From Ruminococcus sp. (GTDB taxonomy: Bacteria > Bacillota > Clostridia > Oscillospirales > Ruminococcaceae), in the NCBI GenBank assembly GCA_020860605.1, contig JAJBTZ010000090.1:310001-374000 (forward strand): a stretch of DNA of 64,000 bases, read 5' to 3'. Below the pieces are notes generated by a model that was not told where the DNA came from, made no database searches, and was given only the letters and a program-made list of their open reading frames with translations. The position numbers and the translations under genes are program-made. Below, piece after piece: positions 18,713 through 28,830 of this stretch (positions are counted from its first letter, which is position 1; each line of letters begins with the position of its first letter).

Positions 18713-21700
18713 TTTGAAATCGAACTTGGCATCGATAAGGGGCTTCCCTCTTGTCAGGTTGCCGTCTTTTAGATTAAGCCCCAGAACATCTTCAACTATC
18801 GCTCTGTAATACCATGCTGCCGAGCCGGTATAGATCGACCAGCCACCACGGGAATAGCAGTTCTTGTTCGAGTAGACGTCGCCACAGATATAGTAGGGCT
18901 CGGTTTTGTATCTCTCGTATCCGCCGTTTTCGGAACGTAAGATTGGATTTATGGCTCTCAGAATTCGGAGGCCTTCTTCGGTGAGGCCTGTCTCGATGCA
19001 GGCCATTCCGAGCCAGATTGCAGCATGGGTATACTGCCCACCGTTTTCACGGATTCCGTCAGGATAGCTCGCAATATAGCCGATTTCGGCTCTTGATTCG
19101 TCACTGAAGGAGGGATAAAAGAGGCGGACAACGCCATTATCAATATCGGCGAGCCTTAAATAGGCTTCAAGTAGCGCCGATTTCGTGAAGTCTTTGTCGG
19201 GCAAATCCGCAAACTCAGCAAACGACTGAGAAAGAGAATCGAGCTTGCAGGAAGCGGAGCTTTCTGAGCCTAAAACTGCTCCTGAATCGGAATAGGCTCG
19301 AAGGTACCACTTCTCCCCTTTTCCGCTGCCAGCGATTGCAGATTCGAAGCTATCGGCTCGAGTCAGGAGTTCGGAAGAATAGCTGGGATTTCTTAGTTTG
19401 CAGAGTTTTGCGAAGCGCTTGAGGACGAGAACATAAAACTCTGTCAGCCAGACTGACTCGCCTGTTCCCTTTTCGCCAAGGTTCGAGAAGCCATCGTTCC
19501 AGTCGCCAGTGCCAATGAGGAGAAGGCCATGCTTGCCGATTCTTGAACCGACATACTCGATAGCATGGACGCAATGAGAAAAGATGCTTTCGCAGTGAGC
19601 GGTTCTATAGACTTCGCCACAGCGGTCACGCTCGTCATCCGAAAGAGTTATTCCGGCAGTGTAGGCGACTTGAATATCCAGAACAGAACGGTCGCCAGTC
19701 TTGCTGACATACTCACAGACGGCATAGACGAGCCATAGAGGGTCGTCGGAAATACGGGTTCGGATGCCAGTAGTCTTCTTTAAGGGCAGTTTGTGCCACC
19801 AGTGCATTACATCGCCTTCCTGGAACTGTGCTCCTGCTGCTCGGATTATCTGGACACGGGACTCATTGGGATTCTCGAGGATTATTCCGACGGCATCCTG
19901 AAGCTGGTCGCGGAAACCGTAGGCGCCTGAGGACTGGTAGAAACCAGTCCGAGCCCACATTCTCGCGTGGAGCGCCTGATATCGAAGCCAATCGCCAGAG
20001 AGGAGCTCAAGTCCGGGTTCTGAAGACTTCACAGTCAGTTTGTGCTCACGGGTGTCGGTTTGCTCTTGGAAATACTTTGGCATCAGGATTGCAGCTTTTT
20101 CACTGTGAGCATAGGAGAGGTAGAAGTTGACAACAGTTTTGCCTTGGAGCTTGACTGTTGCTGAGGCAATAGTGTCCTCACCGACAGTGATATTCTCGCT
20201 CCAATCGCCGCTCAGGAAGGCTTGCCTGTCGGCCTGAAAATGGCAATCTAAGGACGAAGTAATCGCCATATAGCCAGCAACTGGAGAGGCGGAGTTTGAA
20301 ATCAGGAGGGTGTTGCCCTGCTTTTCAGGGTTAAGGAGATGTGATTTGGAACGATCGAAGCCAAGACAGGGTTCGGTATAGTATGAGAGCTTTGCGGGCT
20401 CAGAAACTGAAATATTCACTCTGAGGCGCTTGCACATGCCCTTGTCGGAGACCTGAACGGTGACGGAGCCTTTAAATTTCTCCTCCTCAAAATGATACTC
20501 AGCGTTATAGGGAGCGAAAACGGCTGTTGAGCCTCGGATCAGGTCGAAATATTCGTCGCCGATGTGGAGAATCAGGCGCTCGCCGAGGTTATCTCGGCTG
20601 GTGTCGTTGTCCCACGGAGTGAGGCGAAGCTCACGGGAGTTGTGGGCATAGGTGAAGCCTAAGGAGCCTTCCGAAAGAAGCGTGCCGAACTGCCTCGAGG
20701 ACAGGACATGGCACCATGGAAGCGGAGGCTTTGAGCTGATGACGTATTTCTCGCCCGAGAAGCCACCGCAGGCGATTTCTTTGTCTATAGGCAGCTTTTT
20801 CGAGTGGACAGGCTTAATCTCAATTCCTGAGAACTGGGTGCTGGGCTGTGGCGTCTCAATTTCGCCGTGTGAGATGTGACAGGCATAGGCCTTGAGAAGG
20901 GTGATGAGCTCATCACGGACGGATGAGCGATCTATCGGATAGATTCCGCCTTCGGAATAGAGTAGGCCTTCACAGGAGAGGTCACGGGCAGCCTTCACGA
21001 GTGCCGAGTAATGCTCCCTCTCATAGCTTCCGTGGTCGTCGAAGAGGACTGCCATCTGAGCCTTGATTCCAGAAAGTCGAAGGTCCCTGAAAACGTGGAG
21101 GTAAACCGAAAGCTTGCTGACTTCCGAAATGTCGCCGAAGACGTAGAGGATCAATGGCAGGCCGGTCGAGATTGAAAGCTCCCAGAGGGAGTTGAGAGGG
21201 AGAGTGTTCGACTTGACCGCTTCCCTTCTCTCGGGGCTACTACATGGTGTGAAGAGGACGTTTCCGGCGAGAATTTCAAGGAGCCTTGAGGAGGCAGAAC
21301 TGTAGCCTCGGCAGCGCTCTAATGTCTTGGTTCTCAACTCGCTCACCATGTTTGTGAGCTCATTTTGGCTGTCGGCAGCGAGGATGAACATGGTGAGGCT
21401 TACCTCTCCTGATGGCGGGAGCTTTACGGGAGTTTTGATGAAAATACAGGGGTCGGGCTCGGAAATAAGGCTGCTTGAAACTGAATCGGCTCTTTCCAAG
21501 AAGGCTTTCGCTCCTTCGGGGCGAGCGAGGACGTCTTCCCTGTCGAAAGAGACCAAACCAAGTTCTCCGTCTATAAATCCGACAGCCATGTAGGGCTTCA
21601 GAGTGTCGCAGTCGCTTCTTGTAGCAGTGATGATATTGAGACTCGGGTCGACATCGAGGCGAAGGAACATCTTCGAATAAGCTGGATGAGATTGCTCCGC

Positions 21701-24700
21701 TTCATCACTCTGGAGCGATGGCTCGATATAGGTGCAAAGGCAGACCTCTTTTTCGGAGTCGGAAGTGTTTTTCAGGGTGAACGAACGGAGCTCACACGGA
21801 AGCGTTCTGTGGAGGGTCACCCTCATTTCGGCATTATCGTTTCGATAAACAGCGAAGCCGTCGCCGAATTCGCAGGTGTCGCCGGCAAAACTGACTTTCT
21901 CATCATCAGAAATTATGCCAAAGAAAGCGCCTTTCAGGCGATTTACGGGGTCGTGAGTGGGGGCATAGAGATGTCGCTCGCGGTAGATGGGGATTGAGAT
22001 TCCGCCGTCGGCGAGGACGAGGGTGTATTCGCCGTTACGAAGGAGCTTTACTCTGGGATTGAAGGGTGAAGACGTGGCGAAGTATTCGGAAGCGGGAGCT
22101 AAGAGCTCTTCAGACTTCTGGTGCTTCGGCTTGAGGACGGTGTCTTCATAAACGCTTCTATCGAGGCGGACCCGTTCATCAAGGAGTTCGCTTGCTCCCA
22201 TGACGTTTTTGTCCCGCATGAATCGGCATTGGAAAATGCCGTTCTCCAAGACATTCACAGCGGAAATAATGCTCATGCCGACGTGGTGGGACATGTAGCT
22301 CTTGACAACACTGTAGCCTTGTGGCGAGTCGGATGAGGTGAAGTCGAGGGCTTCATAGAAGCCGTAGCGGGAGTACATTCCAAACTTTTTCAGGCGATTC
22401 AGGTTTTCCATACAACTGTTTGGAGAATAACTGAGGGAAAGATAAGTCGAATAGGGAGAGACGACGAAGCCCTGTTCAAGCCCCCTTCTCAGGCCTGTCT
22501 TCGGGACACCATGAGCCATGTAGCGGTATGATAAGCTGCTGTCGAAGCTGTAGTAGCCACTTTCAGAGATGCCGTAGGGTCTGCCGAGGGTGCTGGCATA
22601 TTTCTTCTGGCACCAGAGGGCATAGCGGAGACTTTCGTTGAGGAGGGAGCCTTCTGGGCTTTCAAGTAACATCTCTGGCATGAAGAACTCGAACATGGTT
22701 CCGCTGTAGGAGGCTGTTCCGGCATAGAAGCCACAGCTGAGGGAAGTTCTCGAAAGGCTGTACCAGTGGCTTTTTGGGACTTGGTGGGAGGCAATTGCGT
22801 AGAAGGAGCCAAGGCGAGCTTCGCTCATGAGAAAATCGTAGCGGGAGCGGTCGAGTTCGCCGGTTTCAGGATTTATGCCGAGTGACATCAGGCCTCGGAC
22901 TTCGTCGTAGAAGACGGATAAATCGGTGTTCCGAATAATTTTCTCGATTCTTGAGATTGTTTTATGAAGCTCAGGGCAGCGGGGTTCATACTCCTTCAGG
23001 CCTTCTTTCAGAGCAGCCAGAGAGCAGACGAAGTTTCCGCTGTCGACGCTGGAAACATAGGGGTTCGGGCAGACTTTGAGGGTTTTCGTGTCGTACCAGT
23101 TGTAGAGGTTTCCCTTGTATTTCTCCATTCGTTCAAGCGAATCGAGGGTGCCACTCAGGCGCTTTTGCATCGTCTCAGGACTTATGAGACGGCGGTCGCA
23201 GGCTGCTAAAACCGAGAGAAGATACATGCCAATGTTTGTCGGAGAGGTCCTGTGGGCGATTCGGTATACCGGCGAGAACTGGACGTTGTCTGGTGGGAGG
23301 AAGTTCTCCGACTCGGTCACGTAATCCGAGAAGAGGCCCCACATATCTGCGATCTGTGACGAGAGCTCACGCTGGTTTCTCTCTGAGAGAGTCTTTGATG
23401 AGATCCCCATTTTGCGGGTGCCAAATGTAAGGAGCAAGGGCATCAGCGCGAAAAGTATTCCGAAGAATCTCACGATATAGCTCGGTGAAAATACGAGGAT
23501 AGTTCCTGAAATCCACGACAGGAAGAAGAATGAGAAGCCGTCGGAGCCTGCTCCGTCCCATGTCGAGGAGACGGTCCACTCTAAGAGATTGTTCTTTGTT
23601 ATCATCCGAATTATTGCCGTGAGCATCGCTCGGGCAGATTTCAGGGCAATTGTCGGCAGGAGGATGAGGCTGTAGACAAGCGATGAGAGATTAAGGGCTG
23701 CACCGCTCAGCATGGCGGAGTAAAAGTGACGGGAGGATGTTCCCTGATTCAAAAGGGTGCCGAGTAGTCCCAAAAGCTGTGGGATGAGGTACATTATAAC
23801 GGCTGCAAGGGCGATTTTGCCGGAGGCTTCGGGATAGAGGAAGAGGCCTAAAAGAAGGGTTGCAAAGACATCTATTGGGAGAAACGAGCGACGGAGATTC
23901 TCCCAGAGCTTGAGCTTTGAGAGGAGATCGAAGCGGTTTGAGAAGATGAACCGTAGGTTCTGGATGTCTCCCCTTATCCACCGATCAAGGCGTTTGAAGT
24001 AGCTGACGGGGTTCTTCGGGAAGCCTTCGGTGAAGATAACGTCGTGGGCATAGGCGGTGTTCATTAGCTCGCCTTCGAGGATGTCGTGGGAGAGAATTCG
24101 CTCGTGAGGAAGGAAGCTGGTCTTCTCTATGAGCGAGGAGACTCTCAGAAGGCCTTTTCCACAGAAGGTTCCCCTGCCGTAGACGTCCTGCCAGAAGTCC
24201 ATGCTCTCAAGGTCGTAGCCTGAGATGGAGCCGATACCGCCCATAGCTCTCGAGAAGCCAGTCGCGAGAGAGTCGCCGAGGCGGGTGACCATCCTTGGAG
24301 TGATGACACCATAGTGGGAGTTTGCAGGATGAAGTGCTATCGAAAGAAGCTCGGTCACAGAGTCCATATAAGGCTCGGTATCGCTGTCGGCACAGACGAT
24401 GTATTCGGTGCCGACAAGGCTTTCATGGTTTCCGAAAATGCGGTAGAAGTCCTGCTCACCTGTTTTCATGAACCTTGCAAGGTCCATTATTGCGCCACGT
24501 TTGCGCTCATAGCCCATGAATTCGTCCTGGGTTTCAGAATAGGTTCTCTTTCTTATGATGCAGGAGAAGATGCTGCCGTTTTCACGATTCAAGCGGTCGA
24601 TCATCTCATGGAGGCTTTCGGAAATGGCTTTGTCGTCGCCAGTGACGGGAGTGTGGGAGGAGGAAAAGTCTGCAAGAAGACAGACTGAGATATTCAGCTG

Positions 24701-25585
24701 AGGGTTTGAGGCGTGAAGCTTCAGGAGCTTCTGATAGAGATTATCAGCGTCGTTGACGCTGGTGACTACTGAGGAGAGAACTATGGCGCAGGGAGTGGTC
24801 CTGACCTCTTCGGAACTCTTGTCAAGGCGTGGCAGACGGTTGCGAGGAACATGTCTTATGAGAATGTCGTTGACGACTGCCTTGACAGCTGCATAGGCTG
24901 GGCAAATGAGGAAAAGGGTTGTCCACGGTTCACCGATGCGGATGGTGAGAGCAAGGGTGAACATGAAGGCGATTACGACTTCGAGGGCTTCGACAGTCAG
25001 GTCGGTCGCGATTCTTGACTTGGGGCACTTGTTTGGGAAGAGAATTGGCTTCGAAGAGTAAATTTGCTCACGATATTGCTTCTTGGTCTTGCGGTCACAT
25101 TTGGGGTAGAATTCGTCATTCGCGAGTTCAATCGCAACGGGATTGACCGTCTCATTGATGCGGCATTCATCTAGAGAGCTGAGACCTGAGAGCATTGAGA
25201 TTGACTCATGGAAATTCTGGCTGAGATTTTCTAAGAGAAGATATGTGAGCTCGAATTTCAGGTTCTCGATGTCACAAGGATTGATGGAATTCCCAGCTGC
25301 ATAGTCGCCAATGAGGAAGATTATTTCATCGGTCGGAGGGATTTTTCCTGAGAAATGAGATATAAGATATCCGGTGACTGGGAAGTCAGGGGTCAGTCTG
25401 GCTTTTGGGTCACAGCTCAAAAGATAGCTGATGCTGTCGCTCAAGATGCGATAATTATCGGCAAAGAGGATTTCATCGTCAGTAGTGCAACCGTCGAGGC
25501 AGAGAGTCTTATATCGGCGCCTGAATTCGGAGCGCCAGCTTCTTATCTTCCGAAAATACTTCTTTAAGCTTACTCTATTTTCCAT
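18710..25585 (-). CDS. Cyclic beta-1,2-glucan synthase-like protein (GT84-GH189-GH94)
   Basis: Giant membrane protein of 2291 residues. Residues 1-720: a GT84 glycosyltransferase flanked by membrane segments, with CADSDTEPY (about 398-406) as the nucleotide-sugar site and RLDRWIRGD (about 535) as the Q/RxxRW-like motif. About 780-1180: a glycoamylase-like cyclisation domain (GH189) with VPKTGLRRGLEQGFVVSPY and MSHHVGMS. About 1230-2280: a GH94 beta-glycoside phosphorylase module with the acid GTGDWNDGFS and HWWHKLPLKKTTGIR. The order matches characterised synthases, but those reach about 2800 residues in proteobacteria. Expected product: beta-1,2-glucan, perhaps cyclic. No export gene is adjacent. 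The gene stands alone and convergent to the carboxypeptidase. Confidence 0.9.
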   Translation of the reverse strand: MENRVSLKKYFRKIRSWRSEFRRRYKTLCLDGCTTDDEILFADNYRILSDSISYLLSCDPKARLTPDFPVTGYLISHFSGKIPPTDEIIFLIGDYAAGNSINPCDIENLKFELTYLLLENLSQNFHESISMLSGLSSLDECRINETVNPVAIELANDEFYPKCDRKTKKQYREQIYSSKPILFPNKCPKSRIATDLTVEALEVVIAFMFTLALTIRIGEPWTTLFLICPAYAAVKAVVNDILIRHVPRNRLPRLDKSSEEVRTTPCAIVLSSVVTSVNDADNLYQKLLKLHASNPQLNISVCLLADFSSSHTPVTGDDKAISESLHEMIDRLNRENGSIFSCIIRKRTYSETQDEFMGYERKRGAIMDLARFMKTGEQDFYRIFGNHESLVGTEYIVCADSDTEPYMDSVTELLSIALHPANSHYGVITPRMVTRLGDSLATGFSRAMGGIGSISGYDLESMDFWQDVYGRGTFCGKGLLRVSSLIEKTSFLPHERILSHDILEGELMNTAYAHDVIFTEGFPKNPVSYFKRLDRWIRGDIQNLRFIFSNRFDLLSKLKLWENLRRSFLPIDVFATLLLGLFLYPEASGKIALAAVIMYLIPQLLGLLGTLLNQGTSSRHFYSAMLSGAALNLSSLVYSLILLPTIALKSARAMLTAIIRMITKNNLLEWTVSSTWDGAGSDGFSFFFLSWISGTILVFSPSYIVRFFGILFALMPLLLTFGTRKMGISSKTLSERNQRELSSQIADMWGLFSDYVTESENFLPPDNVQFSPVYRIAHRTSPTNIGMYLLSVLAACDRRLISPETMQKRLSGTLDSLERMEKYKGNLYNWYDTKTLKVCPNPYVSSVDSGNFVCSLAALKEGLKEYEPRCPELHKTISRIEKIIRNTDLSVFYDEVRGLMSLGINPETGELDRSRYDFLMSEARLGSFYAIASHQVPKSHWYSLSRTSLSCGFYAGTASYSGTMFEFFMPEMLLESPEGSLLNESLRYALWCQKKYASTLGRPYGISESGYYSFDSSLSYRYMAHGVPKTGLRRGLEQGFVVSPYSTYLSLSYSPNSCMENLNRLKKFGMYSRYGFYEALDFTSSDSPQGYSVVKSYMSHHVGMSIISAVNVLENGIFQCRFMRDKNVMGASELLDERVRLDRSVYEDTVLKPKHQKSEELLAPASEYFATSSPFNPRVKLLRNGEYTLVLADGGISIPIYRERHLYAPTHDPVNRLKGAFFGIISDDEKVSFAGDTCEFGDGFAVYRNDNAEMRVTLHRTLPCELRSFTLKNTSDSEKEVCLCTYIEPSLQSDEAEQSHPAYSKMFLRLDVDPSLNIITATRSDCDTLKPYMAVGFIDGELGLVSFDREDVLARPEGAKAFLERADSVSSSLISEPDPCIFIKTPVKLPPSGEVSLTMFILAADSQNELTNMVSELRTKTLERCRGYSSASSRLLEILAGNVLFTPCSSPERREAVKSNTLPLNSLWELSISTGLPLILYVFGDISEVSKLSVYLHVFRDLRLSGIKAQMAVLFDDHGSYEREHYSALVKAARDLSCEGLLYSEGGIYPIDRSSVRDELITLLKAYACHISHGEIETPQPSTQFSGIEIKPVHSKKLPIDKEIACGGFSGEKYVISSKPPLPWCHVLSSRQFGTLLSEGSLGFTYAHNSRELRLTPWDNDTSRDNLGERLILHIGDEYFDLIRGSTAVFAPYNAEYHFEEEKFKGSVTVQVSDKGMCKRLRVNISVSEPAKLSYYTEPCLGFDRSKSHLLNPEKQGNTLLISNSASPVAGYMAITSSLDCHFQADRQAFLSGDWSENITVGEDTIASATVKLQGKTVVNFYLSYAHSEKAAILMPKYFQEQTDTREHKLTVKSSEPGLELLSGDWLRYQALHARMWARTGFYQSSGAYGFRDQLQDAVGIILENPNESRVQIIRAAGAQFQEGDVMHWWHKLPLKKTTGIRTRISDDPLWLVYAVCEYVSKTGDRSVLDIQVAYTAGITLSDDERDRCGEVYRTAHCESIFSHCVHAIEYVGSRIGKHGLLLIGTGDWNDGFSNLGEKGTGESVWLTEFYVLVLKRFAKLCKLRNPSYSSELLTRADSFESAIAGSGKGEKWYLRAYSDSGAVLGSESSASCKLDSLSQSFAEFADLPDKDFTKSALLEAYLRLADIDNGVVRLFYPSFSDESRAEIGYIASYPDGIRENGGQYTHAAIWLGMACIETGLTEEGLRILRAINPILRSENGGYERYKTEPYYICGDVYSNKNCYSRGGWSIYTGSAAWYYRAIVEDVLGLNLKDGNLTRGKPLIDAKFDFK

Positions 25586-25656
25586 ATCCGTCGCCTTTCA
25601 CACATTATTTTGAGATATTATTTGCAGGCTTTCGGAAATTATACCCATGTGAGCTA

Positions 25657-25685
25657 TTGCATTTTTGGGCTGAATGTGGTATACT
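25657..25685 (+). promoter_or_regulatory. Promoter of apgM-TraX pair
   Basis: -35 TTGCAT (25657-25662), 17-base spacer, -10 TATACT (25680-25685). Confidence 0.65.
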
Positions 25686-25731
25686 GAATTCGCTTTATTC
25701 AATCACAACACTAAGGAGACGTTAAGTTAAT

Positions 25732-26943
25732 ATGAAATATTTAGTTTTACTTTGCGACGGTATGGCGGATTATCCCGTCGAGGAGCTCGGAGGGGTTACT
25801 CCGATGGCGAAGGCTTATAAGCCGAATATGGACAAGCTGGCGAAGACTTCGGAAATTGGCCTTGTAAAGACAGTTGCAGACGGCTTGAAGCCAGGAAGCG
25901 ACGTTGCGAATCTGTCGGTTCTCGGGTATGACCCCGCCATTTATTACTCAGGTCGTTCGCCTCTCGAGGCTGGTTCCATCGGAATTGACATGCTCCCCAC
26001 CGACGTTTCGTTCAGATGCAACCTTGTAACTCTTTCGGATGAAGAGAAGTACGAAGACAAGACGATGGTCGACTACTGCTCTGGCGATATTTCCACTGCT
26101 GATGCAAAGATTTTAGTTGATTTTCTGAAAGAAAACTTCGATGATGATGAGTTCACCCTCTACGCTGGTGTGAGCTATCGCCACTGCCTGATTCAGAAGA
26201 ACGGTACACTCGATGTTGGAACCCTCACTCCTCCTCACGATATTTCGGGAAGGGTTATCGGGCAGTATCTCTCTGACAGTCCAAACGCTGAGAAGCTTAT
26301 TAATATGATGAAGAAGAGCTATGAGCTGCTGAAGAATCATCCTCTGAACCTCGAGAGAGTCAAGCAGGGCAAGAACCCGGCTAATTCGATGTGGTTCTGG
26401 GGCGAAGGTGTAAGAAAGCCTCTGGCTCAGTTCAAGGACAGGTACGGGCTCAAAGCCTCCATGATCTCTGCCGTTGACCTCCTCAAGGGTATCGGCAAGT
26501 TCAGTGGAATGAACGTTGTGAACGTTGAAGGCGCCACTGGCTATATCGACACCAACTTTGAGGGCAAGGCTCAGGCTTGTATCGACGAATTCGCCAAAGG
26601 GCAAGATTTCGTCTATATTCACGTTGAAGCTCCTGACGAGTGCGGGCACCGTCATGAGATAGAGAACAAAGTCAAGGCTATAGAACTTATCGACAAGAAG
26701 ATTCTTGGGCCCGTTCTCGAGGCTCTCGAGGGCTATGACGACTACAAGATTCTCATTATGCCCGACCATGCAACTCCGTTGGCTCTTAAGACTCATACCA
26801 ACGACCCCATCCCCTATCTTATCTACCATAAGAATTCGCCGAAATCTGGCGTTGACTGTCTCTGCGAGAAATCGGCGGAAGAAACCGGCAGATTCATCCC
26901 TGTTGGGCATACCATTATGGACAGGTTTATCAATGGTGACTGA
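25732..26943 (+). CDS. apgM: Cofactor-independent phosphoglycerate mutase, archaeal ApgM type
   Basis: Interconverts 3- and 2-phosphoglycerate in glycolysis. It belongs to the alkaline-phosphatase superfamily. The metal and serine nucleophile motifs are present: LLCDGMADYP (residues 5-14), the serine in KPGSDVANLSVLGYDP (about 64-79), and the C-terminal metal ligands in APDECGHRHE (about 300-309) and MPDHATP (about 343-349). At 403 residues it is the short ApgM form, not the 510-residue GpmI. Some ApgM-like proteins in bacteria are instead linked to homoserine or amino-acid metabolism, so glycolytic use is an inference. The stop codon overlaps the next start (TGATG). Confidence 0.9.
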   Translation: MKYLVLLCDGMADYPVEELGGVTPMAKAYKPNMDKLAKTSEIGLVKTVADGLKPGSDVANLSVLGYDPAIYYSGRSPLEAGSIGIDMLPTDVSFRCNLVTLSDEEKYEDKTMVDYCSGDISTADAKILVDFLKENFDDDEFTLYAGVSYRHCLIQKNGTLDVGTLTPPHDISGRVIGQYLSDSPNAEKLINMMKKSYELLKNHPLNLERVKQGKNPANSMWFWGEGVRKPLAQFKDRYGLKASMISAVDLLKGIGKFSGMNVVNVEGATGYIDTNFEGKAQACIDEFAKGQDFVYIHVEAPDECGHRHEIENKVKAIELIDKKILGPVLEALEGYDDYKILIMPDHATPLALKTHTNDPIPYLIYHKNSPKSGVDCLCEKSAEETGRFIPVGHTIMDRFINGD

Positions 26944-27737
26944 TGATGACGATGGGAAAAATATCGCTTAGCAGAAGCGCTCTTAAGAATATCGCCATCA
27001 TCTCCATGCTGATTGACCATGTAGGAGCGCTGATAATCTACAATTTGTATCTCGTAGCTTGCTATGTGGATGGCGAGTTTCTTCTCGGAGACCTCATGCC
27101 TACAAAGGCAAAGATACTCTATGCGATTTACTTTGTCATGAGATGCATCGGCAGAATTGCGTTTCCTATCTTCTGCTACATGGTGGTCGAAGGATTTCTG
27201 CATACTCACAGCAGGCCTAAGTATCTTCTGAGGCTTGTGATATTCGCCCTCATTTCGGAGATACCGTTTGACATGGATTTTGGCAGCGGGATGATTGACT
27301 TTTCCTGCCAGAACGTTATCTGGCTGTATGTTATCGCTGTTCTGATGATGTGGGTTATCGAACGGTTCGGAGAGACGCAGAAGTCTACTGAGAAGCGGGT
27401 TGTGGTCACGGTTATTGCGATTGTGGTTGCTGGTTTGCTTGCTTACACCTGCGACTACTCATTCGGTGGAATCCTTCTCATCGCTTCGATGTATCTCTTC
27501 AGGGACAAGAAGACCTACTACTGGCTCGGCTGCATTGTGTCACTGATTGTGATCGCTTTGATTTCGTCCTGGACGGAGCTCTTTGCAATTGTCGCGCTGC
27601 TACTGTTGGAGCTTTACAATGGCGAAAAAGGCAAGGGAAGCAAGTATCTCTTCTACATATTCTACCCTGCTCACCTGACTTTGTTAGGTATGGCTTCCGG
27701 CGTCATTTATGTGCTGTTTGAATACGGAATGATTTGA
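26943..27737 (+). CDS. TraX-family integral membrane protein
   Basis: A 264-residue protein with about eight hydrophobic segments. The start SRSALKNIAIISMLIDHVGALII matches the TraX family (acetyltransferase-3-like membrane fold). In F plasmids TraX acetylates pilin, but chromosomal homologues in Firmicutes are common and have no known conjugation role. Nothing nearby suggests conjugation. It overlaps apgM by one base (the ATG at 26943 shares the A of TGA), and a strong terminator follows, so the two form one transcription unit. Confidence 0.8.
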   Translation: MMTMGKISLSRSALKNIAIISMLIDHVGALIIYNLYLVACYVDGEFLLGDLMPTKAKILYAIYFVMRCIGRIAFPIFCYMVVEGFLHTHSRPKYLLRLVIFALISEIPFDMDFGSGMIDFSCQNVIWLYVIAVLMMWVIERFGETQKSTEKRVVVTVIAIVVAGLLAYTCDYSFGGILLIASMYLFRDKKTYYWLGCIVSLIVIALISSWTELFAIVALLLLELYNGEKGKGSKYLFYIFYPAHLTLLGMASGVIYVLFEYGMI

Positions 27738-27747
27738 ACGAAAAATT

Positions 27748-27776
27748 AAAAGCACCGCCTTCGTGACGGTGCTTTT
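27748..27776. terminator. Bidirectional terminator between TraX-like and CE2 genes
   Basis: Perfect 10-bp stem AAAAGCACCG / CGGTGCTTTT with a 9-base loop (27748-27757 with 27767-27776), between convergent genes. Confidence 0.9.
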
Positions 27777-27789
27777 ATTATGCCCGAAA

Positions 27790-28830
27790 TCAGTCGTTCC
27801 AAGTATCTTCAGGCAGAGAATTCAGGAAGGCTGTGAGCTCACGAGCCATTTCTTCCTGCTCTGGAATTCTTGGGTGGCCTGGGGTAGCTTGGCCACATCT
27901 TGTATAAGTGAAGTGGTATACCCTATTCTCCTCACCGCCGAGGCGATTCTTGATTTCTTCAAGGGCTTCGTCCCAGGCGGGATCGTGCATCAGGACGGTA
28001 AGAGCTAAAATCACAGTAGCGTGATTGGTGTGGGAGCGGGTGTCCTCGATTATCTCGATATAGCGCTTCATCCACTTTTCGCGGTATTCGGAGTCGTGAA
28101 TACAGCCGTTATGTGGATGGTCGTCGTTCTGGCCGACGGCGAAGACGATGACGTGAGGGACGAATTTCGAAAAGTCCCATGGTGTTCTCGGAGGCATCGA
28201 GCAATACCGGGTCTTGTCATAGCAGGACTCAAGACCCAATGCAGGGTCCTCAAAATAGCCGGTGCCGTCGAAGATGGCAATGCCACCTTGGGCGGTATTG
28301 TAGACCTCGGCTGGGAGAAGGCGAGCTGTCATCAGAGAGTAGCTGTGCCAGGAGTTGTCATAGACGCCATCATGGTTTTCAGGGTCGCACTGACCGACAT
28401 AGTCAACAGCATCGACAACTGAGCCAGCGGTGACGGAGTCGCCATAGAATTCGATACGCTTTTTGGGCTTCGGAACTGGTTCCAGAATCTCTCCGTCATC
28501 GGAAAGAACGAAGCCTTTGAGCTTGAAATAGTGGCCTTCCATACGCTTGTAAAGAACACAGTCGTGGCGGGTGTTTTCGAGGCCTGAAGCCAAGAGGACT
28601 TCTGCCTCACCATCTGGAATCGGTATACACTTCTCTTCCCCATCGATTACGAAGCCGATGAATCTGCCGTACCAGTATTTCAGATTTTCGATGACTGCCG
28701 AGATTTCGGTGCCCTTGAACGAGAAGCTTAAATAGCTTCCTGTCCAGCAGAAGACAGCGCTGCCGGGCTCAGAAAAGTCAATTCTACCTGAATAATTGAA
28801 TTTGTCGCCTATTGGGATGATGTGTTTCAT
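27790..28830 (-). CDS. SGNH/GDSL carbohydrate esterase, CE2-like acetylesterase
   Basis: Likely removes O-acetyl groups from hemicellulose oligosaccharides. The N-terminal jelly-roll domain (about residues 1-120) followed by an SGNH hydrolase domain is the CE2 arrangement. The catalytic serine lies in FYGDSVTAGS (Ser132), the oxyanion glycine in TAQGGIAIFD, the asparagine in AVGQNDDHPHN, and the histidine in TPGHPRIPEQ (His319). There is no signal peptide, so it should act in the cytoplasm on imported oligosaccharides. It overlaps the GH5 gene by 4 bases, which implies one operon. CE2 enzymes are known for activity on acetylated glucomannan, which fits GH5 and GH26 in this window. Confidence 0.82.
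   Translation of the reverse strand: MKHIIPIGDKFNYSGRIDFSEPGSAVFCWTGSYLSFSFKGTEISAVIENLKYWYGRFIGFVIDGEEKCIPIPDGEAEVLLASGLENTRHDCVLYKRMEGHYFKLKGFVLSDDGEILEPVPKPKKRIEFYGDSVTAGSVVDAVDYVGQCDPENHDGVYDNSWHSYSLMTARLLPAEVYNTAQGGIAIFDGTGYFEDPALGLESCYDKTRYCSMPPRTPWDFSKFVPHVIVFAVGQNDDHPHNGCIHDSEYREKWMKRYIEIIEDTRSHTNHATVILALTVLMHDPAWDEALEEIKNRLGGEENRVYHFTYTRCGQATPGHPRIPEQEEMARELTAFLNSLPEDTWND

Noticed and set aside
26943..27737. TraX homology as a sign of a conjugative element
   Set aside because: No relaxase, type IV secretion, integrase or attachment site is seen; chromosomal TraX-like genes are common in Firmicutes.
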